Assembly (NCBI GenBank): GCA_039930045.1
Contig: JBDSQB010000018.1
Span: forward strand, 1-64,000
Reading direction: 5' to 3'
DNA: 64,000 nucleotides
Source: Chthoniobacterales bacterium
GTDB lineage: Bacteria > Verrucomicrobiota > Verrucomicrobiia > Chthoniobacterales > DASVRZ01
This document shows, piece by piece, positions 8,829 through 17,226 of this stretch. The position numbers were made by a program, and so were the translations under genes. The notes under the pieces were generated by a model, which made no database searches, was not told the DNA's origin, and saw only the letters and a program-made list of their open reading frames with translations. Position 1 is the first letter of the stretch. Every line of letters starts with the position of its first letter.

Positions 8829-9713
8829 TCAGGTTTCCTGATAACCGGGCGCGAAGAAAAAACGATAGATGCCGCCGCCGAGCAGACCGCCAAGCAGCGG
8901 TGCCACGATGTAAACCGTCAGCCAGCCGTGGCCATTTGCGGTGAATGGAATGGAACCCCAGCCTGCGACGGCCGAGAACAGCCTCGGACCCAAGTCGCGC
9001 GCCGGATTCATGCAGGCCATAGTGAGCGGCCCGATCAAGGAAATCAGCAAGGTGACCGTAAGTCCAATGGTGGCGGGTGTGAGCGTTTGCGGACGCGTCT
9101 TGTTGCGTTCGTCGGTCGCGCAGAAAATCACCAGCAGCAGGATCGCCGTTGCGATGACCTCCGCGAAAAAGGCTGCGGGCATGGACATCTTCAAACGCGC
9201 CGCTGCATCGAGCGCCTTGCCGCCTGGGTTAGGGAAATATTCGCCGTAAACCATCGCCGTCGCCTCGCTCCCAGCCTGGCCTCGAATGATGTCGTGAGTC
9301 GTTTCATAGACCCGCAGGCTGTCGCCGAAAATGCCATAGAGCACGGCGCAGGCGGCGAACGCACCCAGCATTTGCATCAGCCAGTACGGCAAAATGCGCC
9401 GTTTCGGAAACGTGGACCACACGGCCATGCTCAGCGTCACCGCCGGATTCAGGTGAGCCCCGCTCAGCGCGCCTGTGAGATAAATCGCCGTCGCAATGCC
9501 CAAGCCCCAGACGATCGCGATCTGGAAAACACCGACCTGCGCTCCCATGAGCACGGCGGCGTGAACGCTGCCGCAGCCGAAAAAAACCAGCAGGAACGTC
9601 CCGAAAAATTCCCCGACCATCCAGTCCCACGGCGCGGTGCGGCGGGATGAAACGGCCTTCGAGGTGGCGGTAATGCCCTCGACAATGTTGTCCATGTTTT
9701 GTGATTGCGACAT
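8829..9713 (-). CDS. Aquaglyceroporin / glycerol uptake facilitator
   Basis: 294 residues, MIP family, six membrane helices plus two half-helices. Both NPA boxes are intact: GAHLNPAVTLSM and ACMNPARDLGPR. The Asp directly after the second NPAR is the classic marker of glycerol facilitators (GlpF-like) rather than water-only channels. An extended loop of ~40 residues lies between helices 3 and 4 (AGSEATAMVYGEYF region). No glycerol kinase is nearby. It lies 21 nt downstream of a small exported-protein gene, so the two may share a transcript. Confidence 0.9.
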   Translation of the reverse strand: MSQSQNMDNIVEGITATSKAVSSRRTAPWDWMVGEFFGTFLLVFFGCGSVHAAVLMGAQVGVFQIAIVWGLGIATAIYLTGALSGAHLNPAVTLSMAVWSTFPKRRILPYWLMQMLGAFAACAVLYGIFGDSLRVYETTHDIIRGQAGSEATAMVYGEYFPNPGGKALDAAARLKMSMPAAFFAEVIATAILLLVIFCATDERNKTRPQTLTPATIGLTVTLLISLIGPLTMACMNPARDLGPRLFSAVAGWGSIPFTANGHGWLTVYIVAPLLGGLLGGGIYRFFFAPGYQET

Positions 9714-9734
9714 AAGTGTGTGACTTGGTTGGGG

Positions 9735-9983
9735 TTACTTGTGGGTGCGGAGAATTTGGGCCGACTCGGGGTCTTTCAGGAGCATCTCGCACATCATGCG
9801 CTTGGCCTTGTTGCTGCGGAGAACCTTCTCGCAGAGGTCTTGGTAATCCTTCTCCGTCCAAGGGCGTGCGTGCGCCTCGTCGGTAAATTTCTTCGTCACC
9901 TCCTTCTGCCCGCTGGTGGTGTCGGCTTGCGCGTGGAGGCAGACCAGGCTGAGGCTGGCGAGGAGGAGAAGTCGTTTTTTCAT
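9735..9983 (-). CDS. Small exported protein of unknown function
   Basis: 82 residues from the ATG at 9983, chosen because it begins a clean signal peptide (MKKRLLLLASLSLVCLHAQA); the longer frame to 10055 has no support. The mature ~63 residues are charged and contain two cysteines (YQDLCEKVL, RMMCEMLL) spaced so that they could form one disulfide in a helical hairpin. No family was recognised. It is the first gene before the glycerol facilitator (21-nt gap) and divergent from the AI-2E-family gene. Confidence 0.65.
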   Translation of the reverse strand: MKKRLLLLASLSLVCLHAQADTTSGQKEVTKKFTDEAHARPWTEKDYQDLCEKVLRSNKAKRMMCEMLLKDPESAQILRTHK

Positions 9984-10110
9984 GTGGACGCGATTGTCAT
10001 CACAACGCCGCCACCACCGCAAGCTTGCATAAAAACTCCGTGCGCCTTCGCACAAAAGACGGCTGATTTTCGAGTTCCATTCGTATCAGGAATGTCCCTG
10101 AGCCACCCGC

Positions 10111-11241
10111 ATGATTGAAATCCCCCTGACTCCCGCCGACGATGACCGTCCACCGCCTCGTTTGACGAAACTAGCCGAGCTTTTGCAGGACGGCGTCGGC
10201 GTCCGCTCCTTCGTTCTCACCGGGCTTTTTCTGCTCGCCGTTCTCTACACCCTCTACTTCGCGAAGGAATTTCTCCTCCCCATCTTCCTGGCCATGATGT
10301 TCACCTTTCTGCTCGTGCCGGTTGTGCGTTTCTTGAAGCAGCGCCTGCACCTCCCGGAACATATCGGAGCGGCGATCGTCATGCTCGGGCTCGTCGGCAT
10401 CCTCGCTGGTGCCGTCGTTTTCGTGAGCGATCCCGCCAGCGAATGGCTGCAAACTCTTCCCTCGAAAATGCCCGAGCTGGAAACCCGCCTGCGCCTGCTG
10501 AAAAAGCCCATCGCTAAAGTCACCGCCGCCAGCGCCGAAGTCGAGAAACTCGCCACCGTCACCGATCCCGCCGGCGTGAAAACCCAGATCATCCAGGCAC
10601 CGCAGAAATCGCCCGTCGCCGTGATCATGAGCCAGACGCCCGCCTTCGTGGCGAACCTCTTCGTTATGCTCATCCTGCTCTATTTCCTCCTTGCTTCGGG
10701 CAACTCCTTCCTTCGCAAACTCGTCACCATGACGCCCAAACTCCGCGACAAAGTCCGCGCCGTGGAAATCTCGCGCGACATCGAGGAAAAAATCTCCAAA
10801 TACCTGCGCGTCACCTTCACCATTAACGCCTGCCTCGGCCTCGCCGTCGGCACCGCGTCCTACTTCGTCGGCCTGCAAAACTACATCCTCTGGGGCTCCC
10901 TCGCGTTTCTCTTCAACTTCGTGCCCTACGTCGGCGCGCTCGTCGGCATCGTCTCCATCCTCCTAGTCGGCCTGCTCACTTTCCCGACCACCAGCCACGC
11001 CTTTGTCATGCCCGGCATCTACCTCGCCATCGCCGTGCTGGAGGGAAACTTCATCACCCCGATGATCATGGGCCGCTTCATGACCCTAAACCCGGTCGCC
11101 ATCTTCATCTCATTGATGTTCTGGGGCTGGATCTGGGGCATTCCCGGAGCACTGCTCGCCGTCCCGATGCTGGCCATCGTGAAAATCCTCTGCGACTACA
11201 TCGAACCCCTCGAACCCATCGGCGAGTTTTTGGGGAGTTAG
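10111..11241 (+). CDS. AI-2E family permease
   Basis: 376 residues with about eight membrane helices and a soluble insert at ~115-170 between the N-terminal and C-terminal helix groups. The pattern matches the AI-2E/UPF0118 (PerM, YdiK, TqsA) family, including the late conserved region (FVPYVGALVGI, then GNFITPMIMG and GIPGALLAVPML). Members have been linked to autoinducer-2 export or Na+/H+ antiport; the substrate here cannot be read from sequence. Single gene with an ATG start, 127 bp from the divergent small-protein gene. Confidence 0.88.
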   Translation: MIEIPLTPADDDRPPPRLTKLAELLQDGVGVRSFVLTGLFLLAVLYTLYFAKEFLLPIFLAMMFTFLLVPVVRFLKQRLHLPEHIGAAIVMLGLVGILAGAVVFVSDPASEWLQTLPSKMPELETRLRLLKKPIAKVTAASAEVEKLATVTDPAGVKTQIIQAPQKSPVAVIMSQTPAFVANLFVMLILLYFLLASGNSFLRKLVTMTPKLRDKVRAVEISRDIEEKISKYLRVTFTINACLGLAVGTASYFVGLQNYILWGSLAFLFNFVPYVGALVGIVSILLVGLLTFPTTSHAFVMPGIYLAIAVLEGNFITPMIMGRFMTLNPVAIFISLMFWGWIWGIPGALLAVPMLAIVKILCDYIEPLEPIGEFLGS

Positions 11242-11272
11242 GGCGTTATCTAACTCGACTCGGTGGTTTTTT
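11235..11272 (+). terminator. Weak terminator-like hairpin and T-run
   Basis: The last bases of the AI-2E gene form a 7-bp perfect stem, GAGTTAG (11235-11241) and CTAACTC (11250-11256). A run of six T follows at 11267-11272, ten bases after the stem. The gap is longer than in standard intrinsic terminators, so this is only a candidate. Confidence 0.35.
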
Positions 11273-11327
11273 CGATCCAGTAAAGTTAAGGCTGACAGCG
11301 GGCAGGGTGGCAGGCTAAATCCTGTCC

Positions 11328-11888
11328 ATGAGCACTCTGGCTGACGAATTTTGCGCGTGGGTTTTGCATCCCTCCCGGACCAATGATGAATTATACACCG
11401 CTGAGCTGATCCTTGAGTGGGGCCGGGTGGTCTGGGGCTGGAAGCACAAGAATCCTGAGGTGACGGACTGGGAGTTGGACAGGAAAAAGAGAAGCGCGCG
11501 TCGGCTCAATCCGGCTTACCGCCCGAAGATTGATCGTGATCTGCTAGATAAAACAATCGAGGTCTGGGGCGAAATCAAAAGATTTGCAACGAGTTACAGC
11601 GACGACCGTGTAGTGAGAAATCTCTCAGCTCTGCATTTTTTCCCACATCTCGAGGAAGTGGAAATCCGTGACTGCGAGGTTGAGGATTTTTCGGTGCTGC
11701 GGGAGCTGCAAGCGCTCAAAAAATATTGTGTGACCGAGCCTCATCTGAACGGGGGGCATCACTTCCAGAGCTTGGAGGATCTGGCGGTTTTGCCCACGCT
11801 CGAGTCTCTCTCGCTTTCACTCTCCGGACGAATCTCCTTGTATTGGGTGATGTGGGGCCGCTCAACCGCGTGGAGGCGGCAAACTTAA
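11328..11888 (+). CDS. Leucine-rich-repeat protein, 5' fragment of a frameshifted gene
   Basis: 186 residues as an open frame, but only up to about nucleotide 11,825 does it look coding. The sequence VRNLSALHFFPHLEEVEIRDCEV begins a series of ~20-residue leucine-rich repeats, which continues as LPTLESLSLSLS. It then decays into non-repeat sequence before the stop at 11888. The repeat pattern resumes at once in the frame one base back (see 11828-13180). Restoring one base would join both into a single ~617-residue protein. No signal peptide is visible. Either the gene is a recent pseudogene, or the sequence has an indel, or it uses a -1 shift. Confidence 0.6.
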   Translation: MSTLADEFCAWVLHPSRTNDELYTAELILEWGRVVWGWKHKNPEVTDWELDRKKRSARRLNPAYRPKIDRDLLDKTIEVWGEIKRFATSYSDDRVVRNLSALHFFPHLEEVEIRDCEVEDFSVLRELQALKKYCVTEPHLNGGHHFQSLEDLAVLPTLESLSLSLSGRISLYWVMWGRSTAWRRQT

Positions 11889-13180
11889 ACGCAGATTTTC
11901 ATTTTAAAACACCGCTGCGCTCGTTGCGCGATGTACCCGAGATGCCGCTCTTGCGGCGATTAGTGATCGAGCCGGTGGCGACGCTGGATGGGTTGGAACG
12001 TTATCCGAAGCTAGTGAATCTGGAAGTGGATGGATTTTACCGGGATTTGACGCCGCTGGCCGCGCTGCCGGAAGTGACGTCGCTGAAATTGAATGGGAAT
12101 CTCTTTACCGATCTGGCCCCGGTCTGCCGCATGGGGGGGCTGCGCAAGCTGGAGATGGAACGGGAGCATCCGCTCGACATCTCGGTGCTGGCCGAGGCGC
12201 CGGAGTTACGCGAGGTGCTCATGCCCCGCTGCCCGATCATGGCCACCGAGCTGACAGCGCTCCAGGCGGCGCTCGTGCCCTGGAGTATGGATTTCACGAT
12301 TGATCCGCCACGCGCGCTGGAGCCGCTGCGTTTTGTGGTTTACAGCCGTCAGGACGAGGAGATGAAGCGGGTGCGGGAGGCCAAACAGTTGAAGTCCAAC
12401 GAGGAGTACCATCGACGTGTGGCCACGGAGGATGCCGCGCTTCGGGCAGCCGAGGGAAAGTGGTTTGAGGAAGAAATTTACCAGCGCTTGAACCGGCTGC
12501 TCGGCCCAGGATGGGGCATCCCGAATGGAAACCATGTGCCGGTGCGCCGGTATGCTGACGTAATGCGTTTCCGCGAGATCGTGCAGGTCTTGCGCGAGAT
12601 CAGCGCAATGTGCCGGAAGCCGGCAAATTATCTGCTCATCATCGAGCCGCATGGCGACATGAGCGAGGACATGGACCGCATGCGCCTTCGCAATGGCGAG
12701 GAAACGGCGGATTGGCTGCTCAAGCCCTTCGATGCCGCGCAGGAGAAGGAAGAATGGGAAAATTTCCGCAAAGGCCGTCTGGAACAACGGGAGTTTTTGG
12801 AGCGAGAGCACCGGATGCGCCTGCAACAGCAAGGCGGCATGGAGATTAACCCGGCGGAGTTTGCGCACAAGGAGGAGGCGATTCCTAAGGAGAAAATCGC
12901 CGCGGGAGATGTGCCTGATGGGGTCGAGGACGACGAAGATTTCCAAGAGTCGGAGGGAGATTGGAATGATGACGGAGGGCTGATGCTTCCGCCGCCGGAC
13001 GATGAGACGAGCGAGATGGCCCAGGATCTGGGTTTCTACGCGGTGCTTCTGGAAAACACGCTTCTAGTGGCCTCAAGCCACGATGAAAGAGAAAATGCCA
13101 CCTATTTCATGGGCGAGGAGCCCCTCGAATGGAGTGATCTGCCGGAGCCGCCAGAGGAGCGCCCACTGCCAGTTTTCTAG
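11828..13180 (+). CDS. Leucine-rich-repeat protein, 3' fragment of a frameshifted gene
   Basis: This frame carries the continuation of the LRR protein and ends at 13180. It has no convincing start of its own; the first in-frame ATG is at 11942 and the upstream TTG at 11726 lies in the region read in the other frame. Repeats of ~22 residues follow one another: TNLLVLGDVGPLN, LDGLERYPKLVNLEVDG, LTPLAALPEVTSLKLNG, LAPVCRMGGLRKLEME. After about residue 150 the protein changes to a charged helical region, then an acidic C-terminal tail rich in Asp/Glu (DGVEDDEDFQESEGDW). The function is unknown; an intracellular protein-binding role is the plain reading. Confidence 0.65.
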   Translation, partial: TNLLVLGDVGPLNRVEAANLNADFHFKTPLRSLRDVPEMPLLRRLVIEPVATLDGLERYPKLVNLEVDGFYRDLTPLAALPEVTSLKLNGNLFTDLAPVCRMGGLRKLEMEREHPLDISVLAEAPELREVLMPRCPIMATELTALQAALVPWSMDFTIDPPRALEPLRFVVYSRQDEEMKRVREAKQLKSNEEYHRRVATEDAALRAAEGKWFEEEIYQRLNRLLGPGWGIPNGNHVPVRRYADVMRFREIVQVLREISAMCRKPANYLLIIEPHGDMSEDMDRMRLRNGEETADWLLKPFDAAQEKEEWENFRKGRLEQREFLEREHRMRLQQQGGMEINPAEFAHKEEAIPKEKIAAGDVPDGVEDDEDFQESEGDWNDDGGLMLPPPDDETSEMAQDLGFYAVLLENTLLVASSHDERENATYFMGEEPLEWSDLPEPPEERPLPVF

Positions 13181-13208
13181 GTGAACTTGTCGGGCGTGGC
13201 TCTGGAGT

Positions 13209-15230
13209 TTAAGCGCGGCGTTCCTGGATGGCTCGCAGAATGTCGGCGATGACTTCGTTGCGGGGTTTCGCGCCGAGGTTGCCTTTGCCGTGGACTCGGA
13301 GGCTGATCTGTTGATTCTCCAAATCGCGTCCACCGAGGACGAGCATGGTGTGAACTTTCATTTGCTCGGCGGCGGCGATCTTGGCTTTGATCGGGTCGTT
13401 ACTGGAATCGAGTTTGGCTCGGACGCCCGCTGAGCGGAGTTCCATTTGAATCTGCGTGGCGTATTCGAGGAGTGGAGGTTCGTTTCCAATCGGCAGGACG
13501 CGGACTTGCTCGGGGGCCAGCCAAATCGGGAAATTGCCCGCATAGTGTTCGATGAGGAAGCCGATGAAACGTTCGTGCGTGCCAAGCGGCGCACGGTGGA
13601 TGCAAAGCGGCGTGGCCTCGGTGTTGTCGCGGGTTTTGTAAGTGAGACCGAAGCGGGCCGGGACGGCGAAATCGACCTGGTTGGTGGCCAACGTAAATTC
13701 TTTGCCGATGATGCTCCAGATTTGGATGTCGATCTTCGGGCCGTAGAAGGCGGCTTCGTTGGGGACTTCGACGAACGGTGCGCCGCTGGCGACTAACACG
13801 TCGCGGACCATTTTTTCGGTCTTGAGCCAGAGGTCGCTTTGATCGACGTATTTTTTTCCTAACTCCGCCGGGTCGTGGGTGGAGAAGCGGAATTGGTAGC
13901 GGTCGATGCCGAAGATGCCGAAGTATTTGAGATACATTTTATTCACCGCGTCGAACTCGGCGGCGAATTGTTCCTCGGTGCAATAGATGTGGGCGTCGTT
14001 CATCTGCATGGCCCTGACCCGCATGAGGCCGAAGAGTTCGCCCGATTGCTCGTAACGATAGCAGGTGCCGTATTCGGCGAGGCGCAGGGGGAGATCGCGA
14101 TAGGAACGCGGCACCGCGCCGAAGAGTTTGTGGTGGTGCGGGCAGTTCATGGCCTTGAGGTAGTAAATGTCCGCCAAGCTCTTGAGTTCGGCCACGATTT
14201 CAATTTGACGATTCTCCAGCGTCGTCACTCTTTTGTTGTCCTTTATGAATTGAGGACTTGGATTAAAGCTCGGATCAAACTCATCCACCGTTCCGATGGC
14301 TCCGCGAAGTTCCGCAGCCTCCTCTTCCGCGCGGCTGAGCTCTAGCTTCAACTCGTCGTATTTCTTACGATCACTAGCTTCGACCAGCTCAATCGCTGGA
14401 AACATCGACCCCGCGTAGTAAGGCAAATGCCCGCTGGTTAGATACATGTTCTCACGCGCCAGATGCGGGGTTCTAACACGGTCATAGCCACCTGCGAATT
14501 CCGTCTCTTTCGCTAGTTTTTCTAACTCCTCTATCAAGACGGTGCCGTTCGGCAGCCAGAGCGGGAGGCCGGGGCCGACGTCGTCGTCGAAGGTGAAAAG
14601 TTGCATCTCTTTTCCCAGCTTCCGGTGTTCGCGTTTCTTCGCTTCCTCCAACATCGCGAAATATTCGTCGAGGGCGGTTTTGTTTTTGAAGGCGGTGCCG
14701 TAGATGCGCTGGAGTTGGGGATTGTTTTCGTCGCCTTTGTAGTAGGCGCTGGCGACTTGGGTGAGCTTAAACGCCCCGATGTTGCCGGTGCGCATGACGT
14801 GCGGTCCGGCGCAGAGGTCGATGAAGTCGCCATTCTTATAGAGCGAAATTTCCTCATCGGCGGGAATGTTCTCGATGATGTCCAACTTGAAAACACTCGC
14901 CTCGCCTCGCTCTGATAACGCTGAAAGTCGTCCCTTTTTTGCTAGATCGAGCGCTTCGTCGCGGCTGACGACTACTTTCTCGAACGTCTGGTTTTCCTTC
15001 GTGATCCGCTTCATCTCAGCCTCGATTTTTTCAAAGTCGTCGGGCGTGATGCGGTGTTCGAGTTGAACGTCGTAGTAGAAGCCGTTCTCAACGGGCGGAC
15101 CGGCGGCGAACTGCGCCTCGGGCCAGTATTTCAGAATGGCGGTCGCCAGCACATGCGCTGCGGAATGGCGGAGCCGTTCCAGATCGGACATTTGGTGGCG
15201 TTGCTCGAGGGTTTTGCGTTCGTCGGACAT
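13209..15230 (-). CDS. thrS: Threonine-tRNA ligase
   Basis: 673 residues. The protein begins almost directly at the editing domain (LERLRHSAAHVLA at ~18-30) and lacks the N-terminal TGS domain of ~60 residues found in E. coli ThrS. The class II catalytic core is complete: motif 2 region GTCYRYEQSGELFGLMRVRA, zinc ligands Cys in MNCPHHH and His in NDAHIY, and motif 3 HRAPLGTHERFIGFL. The anticodon-binding domain ends the chain. Between TSGHLPYYAG and YYLKAMNCP sits an insert of about 70 residues (~283-354) with heptad-like Leu/Glu/Arg spacing. Transcribed alone; the upstream region holds the 21-bp repeat array. Confidence 0.95.
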   Translation of the reverse strand: MSDERKTLEQRHQMSDLERLRHSAAHVLATAILKYWPEAQFAAGPPVENGFYYDVQLEHRITPDDFEKIEAEMKRITKENQTFEKVVVSRDEALDLAKKGRLSALSERGEASVFKLDIIENIPADEEISLYKNGDFIDLCAGPHVMRTGNIGAFKLTQVASAYYKGDENNPQLQRIYGTAFKNKTALDEYFAMLEEAKKREHRKLGKEMQLFTFDDDVGPGLPLWLPNGTVLIEELEKLAKETEFAGGYDRVRTPHLARENMYLTSGHLPYYAGSMFPAIELVEASDRKKYDELKLELSRAEEEAAELRGAIGTVDEFDPSFNPSPQFIKDNKRVTTLENRQIEIVAELKSLADIYYLKAMNCPHHHKLFGAVPRSYRDLPLRLAEYGTCYRYEQSGELFGLMRVRAMQMNDAHIYCTEEQFAAEFDAVNKMYLKYFGIFGIDRYQFRFSTHDPAELGKKYVDQSDLWLKTEKMVRDVLVASGAPFVEVPNEAAFYGPKIDIQIWSIIGKEFTLATNQVDFAVPARFGLTYKTRDNTEATPLCIHRAPLGTHERFIGFLIEHYAGNFPIWLAPEQVRVLPIGNEPPLLEYATQIQMELRSAGVRAKLDSSNDPIKAKIAAAEQMKVHTMLVLGGRDLENQQISLRVHGKGNLGAKPRNEVIADILRAIQERRA

Positions 15231-15300
15231 GGGGTGGAGATTTTAGCGTGAAAAGAGAAAGGTGAAAGGTGAAATGTGAGGCTTGCCGACGAGAAACCGC

Positions 15301-15747
15301 CCTCCAGGACGCTCACGAAGGGCGGAAGCCGCCGGGTGCGGGGTCCAGAAGTCTCTTTACGGGCAGACCGGGCCAGCGTGCAAACTTTTGGAGCGTCGTA
15401 AGGGGCGGACGGCGGCGACTTCCGTCCTTTGCGAGCGTCTTGGAGGACGGACGGAGCGTCGTGCGGATTTTGGGAGAGTCTTGGAAGGCAGAAGCCAGCG
15501 CCATCCGGGGTAAAAGAGCGTCCTGACGGGCGGAAGGGAACGGCTTCCGCTGCTTTGAAGAGCCGAAAAGACCGACTTCTCGGAGAAGTCCGTGCTTTGG
15601 AAAGCTCAAAAGTGCATCCGACCGGGGGAGAGGACGATTATGGGAGCCCTCGAGATGACCTTCTTCGGGAGGTGGCTGTTTATAGACAGCCCAAAGCGTG
15701 TCCTCTCCGGTGGGTGGCTCTTCTTGGTCGGGCTTCGAGGCGTCGCC
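15301..15747. repeat. Degenerate 21-bp tandem repeat array A
   Basis: The 600 bp between thrS and the MFS gene has no convincing gene. Its centre shows a 21-bp periodicity: GAGCGTC-type words start at 15391, 15433, 15454, 15474 (GAGAGTC) and 15516, that is at steps of 42, 21, 20 and 42. A rough unit is GAGCGTCNTNNGGNCGGANG on the plus strand. The phase can be followed, increasingly degenerate, to about 15,747. All frames are largely open because of the GC content and the period of seven codons. A 173-codon minus-strand frame (15313-15834) starts with a GTG overlapping the MFS stop but has no recognisable fold. Confidence 0.7.
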
Positions 15748-15830
15748 CCCGGGACGCGGCACTTTCTGAGTGTGCTCCGACTCGCCGCACCGGGGAGGGG
15801 GCTCGTTATGGAAGAGAAAAAGACCGCCTT

Positions 15831-17099
15831 TCACGCCTCAGCCGCTTTCATCGAGTGCAAAAAGCCGATTTTCCGCACTTCGGGCCAGAGCGCGGCCACG
15901 GCGAAGACGACCAGGATGGTGCCCAGGCCGCCGCCGACCACCGATGCGACCGGACCAAACCACGCGGCGGTCATGCCGGACTCAAACGCCCCGATTTCGT
16001 TTGAGGAGCCGATGAAGACGTTGTTCACCGCCGACACCCGACCGCGCATGGTGTCGGGCGTGAGGATTTGCACCAGGCTGTGGCGCACCACCACGCTCAC
16101 GGTGTCGAATGCGCCCGTGAGAAAGAGCATCGCCAGCGACAGCCAAAAGTTGTGCGAGAATCCGAAAACCACCGTTGCGAGTCCGAAGCCGATCACGGCC
16201 ATTAGCATGGAAGTCCCCGGTTTCCGCATCGGCGGCAGAAAGGCAATTGTGGCCGCCATAAGGATCGCGCCCACACCCGGCGCTGCCCGCAGCCAGCCGA
16301 GTCCGATGGGGCCGCAATGTAAAATATCCCGCGCAAAGACGGGCAGCAGCACGGTCGCGCCGCCGAGAAGGACGGCAAAGAGGTCGAGCGTGATCGTCGC
16401 GAGCACAATGCGATTTTGGAAAACGAAGCGCACGCCGCTGAAAAGTTCGCTGAGTCCACTGCCGCTCGGTCGGGTCGTTTTCACCGCCTCCATGCGCGGC
16501 TGGATGAAAAAGAGCGTGGCGAAGAAGACGAGCGACGAGACGACATCGATCAGGTAGATCGGAGTGTAACCCAGCCGCGCGATGAGTAGTCCGCAAAGCG
16601 ACGGACCGACGACACTGCCGAGCTGAAACAGGCTGCTGCTCCAGGTGATGGCGTTGCTGACCTCGGGCGGGTCCACGAGATTGGGCACGAGCGCGCTGCG
16701 GGCGGTCCAGCCAAAGGTTCTGGCACACGATCCAATGAAGAGCAGCGCATACATCCAGCCGATGGCGGATTGCGTGATGGAGACCCAGGCGAGGCCGAGC
16801 GAGGAGAGCGCGGTGAAAATCTGCGCGACCATGATGATTTTCCGCCGGGAAACCCGGTCCGTGAGGTGACCCGAGGGGAGTGCGAGTGCGATCAGCGGCA
16901 CGCCGGCGGCGAGACCCACGTAGCCGAGCATCGCTGCGGAGTGCGTGCGCTGGTAGATTTCCCAGCCGACCACGACATCGACCATCTGGCGTCCGATGAT
17001 GGAGGCAAAGTTCCCGATGGCAAACAGCCGGAAGGACGGATGGCGCAAGGCGGCAAATGGATCGTGCCGGATGGATTCGGAAGTGCCGGTGGAGTTCAA
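15831..17099 (-). CDS. MFS exporter (EntS/MFS_3 type)
   Basis: 422 residues with twelve membrane helices. The cytoplasmic loop 2-3 signature of the major facilitator superfamily is visible as GHLTDRVSRRKI. A matching pattern MRGRVSAVNNVFIGSSNEIGAFESG, shortened here, lies in the C-terminal half. It is typical of the MFS_3/enterobactin-exporter-like group, which exports siderophores, macrolides or other small molecules. No siderophore or resistance genes are adjacent, so the substrate is unknown. Divergent from the hybrid histidine kinase, with 127 bp between starts. Confidence 0.85.
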   Translation of the reverse strand: MNSTGTSESIRHDPFAALRHPSFRLFAIGNFASIIGRQMVDVVVGWEIYQRTHSAAMLGYVGLAAGVPLIALALPSGHLTDRVSRRKIIMVAQIFTALSSLGLAWVSITQSAIGWMYALLFIGSCARTFGWTARSALVPNLVDPPEVSNAITWSSSLFQLGSVVGPSLCGLLIARLGYTPIYLIDVVSSLVFFATLFFIQPRMEAVKTTRPSGSGLSELFSGVRFVFQNRIVLATITLDLFAVLLGGATVLLPVFARDILHCGPIGLGWLRAAPGVGAILMAATIAFLPPMRKPGTSMLMAVIGFGLATVVFGFSHNFWLSLAMLFLTGAFDTVSVVVRHSLVQILTPDTMRGRVSAVNNVFIGSSNEIGAFESGMTAAWFGPVASVVGGGLGTILVVFAVAALWPEVRKIGFLHSMKAAEA

Positions 17100-17226
17100 T
17101 GGAAGTCGGATGTGGCCATGAACCGGGAGGGAGGACAGTTTTCCACAAGCCGTGCGTCAGAGCAAACGGGTGCCGCCCTGACTGCGCACGGCATTTGCTT
17201 AAAGAGAGTGGCCCCCCTTTCTTCGC

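Noticed and set aside
15313-15834. A 173-codon minus-strand frame across array A, with a GTG overlapping the MFS stop
   Set aside because: The period of seven codons keeps all frames open, the product is a low-complexity Pro/Arg/Ser sequence without a fold, and the plus strand is equally open.
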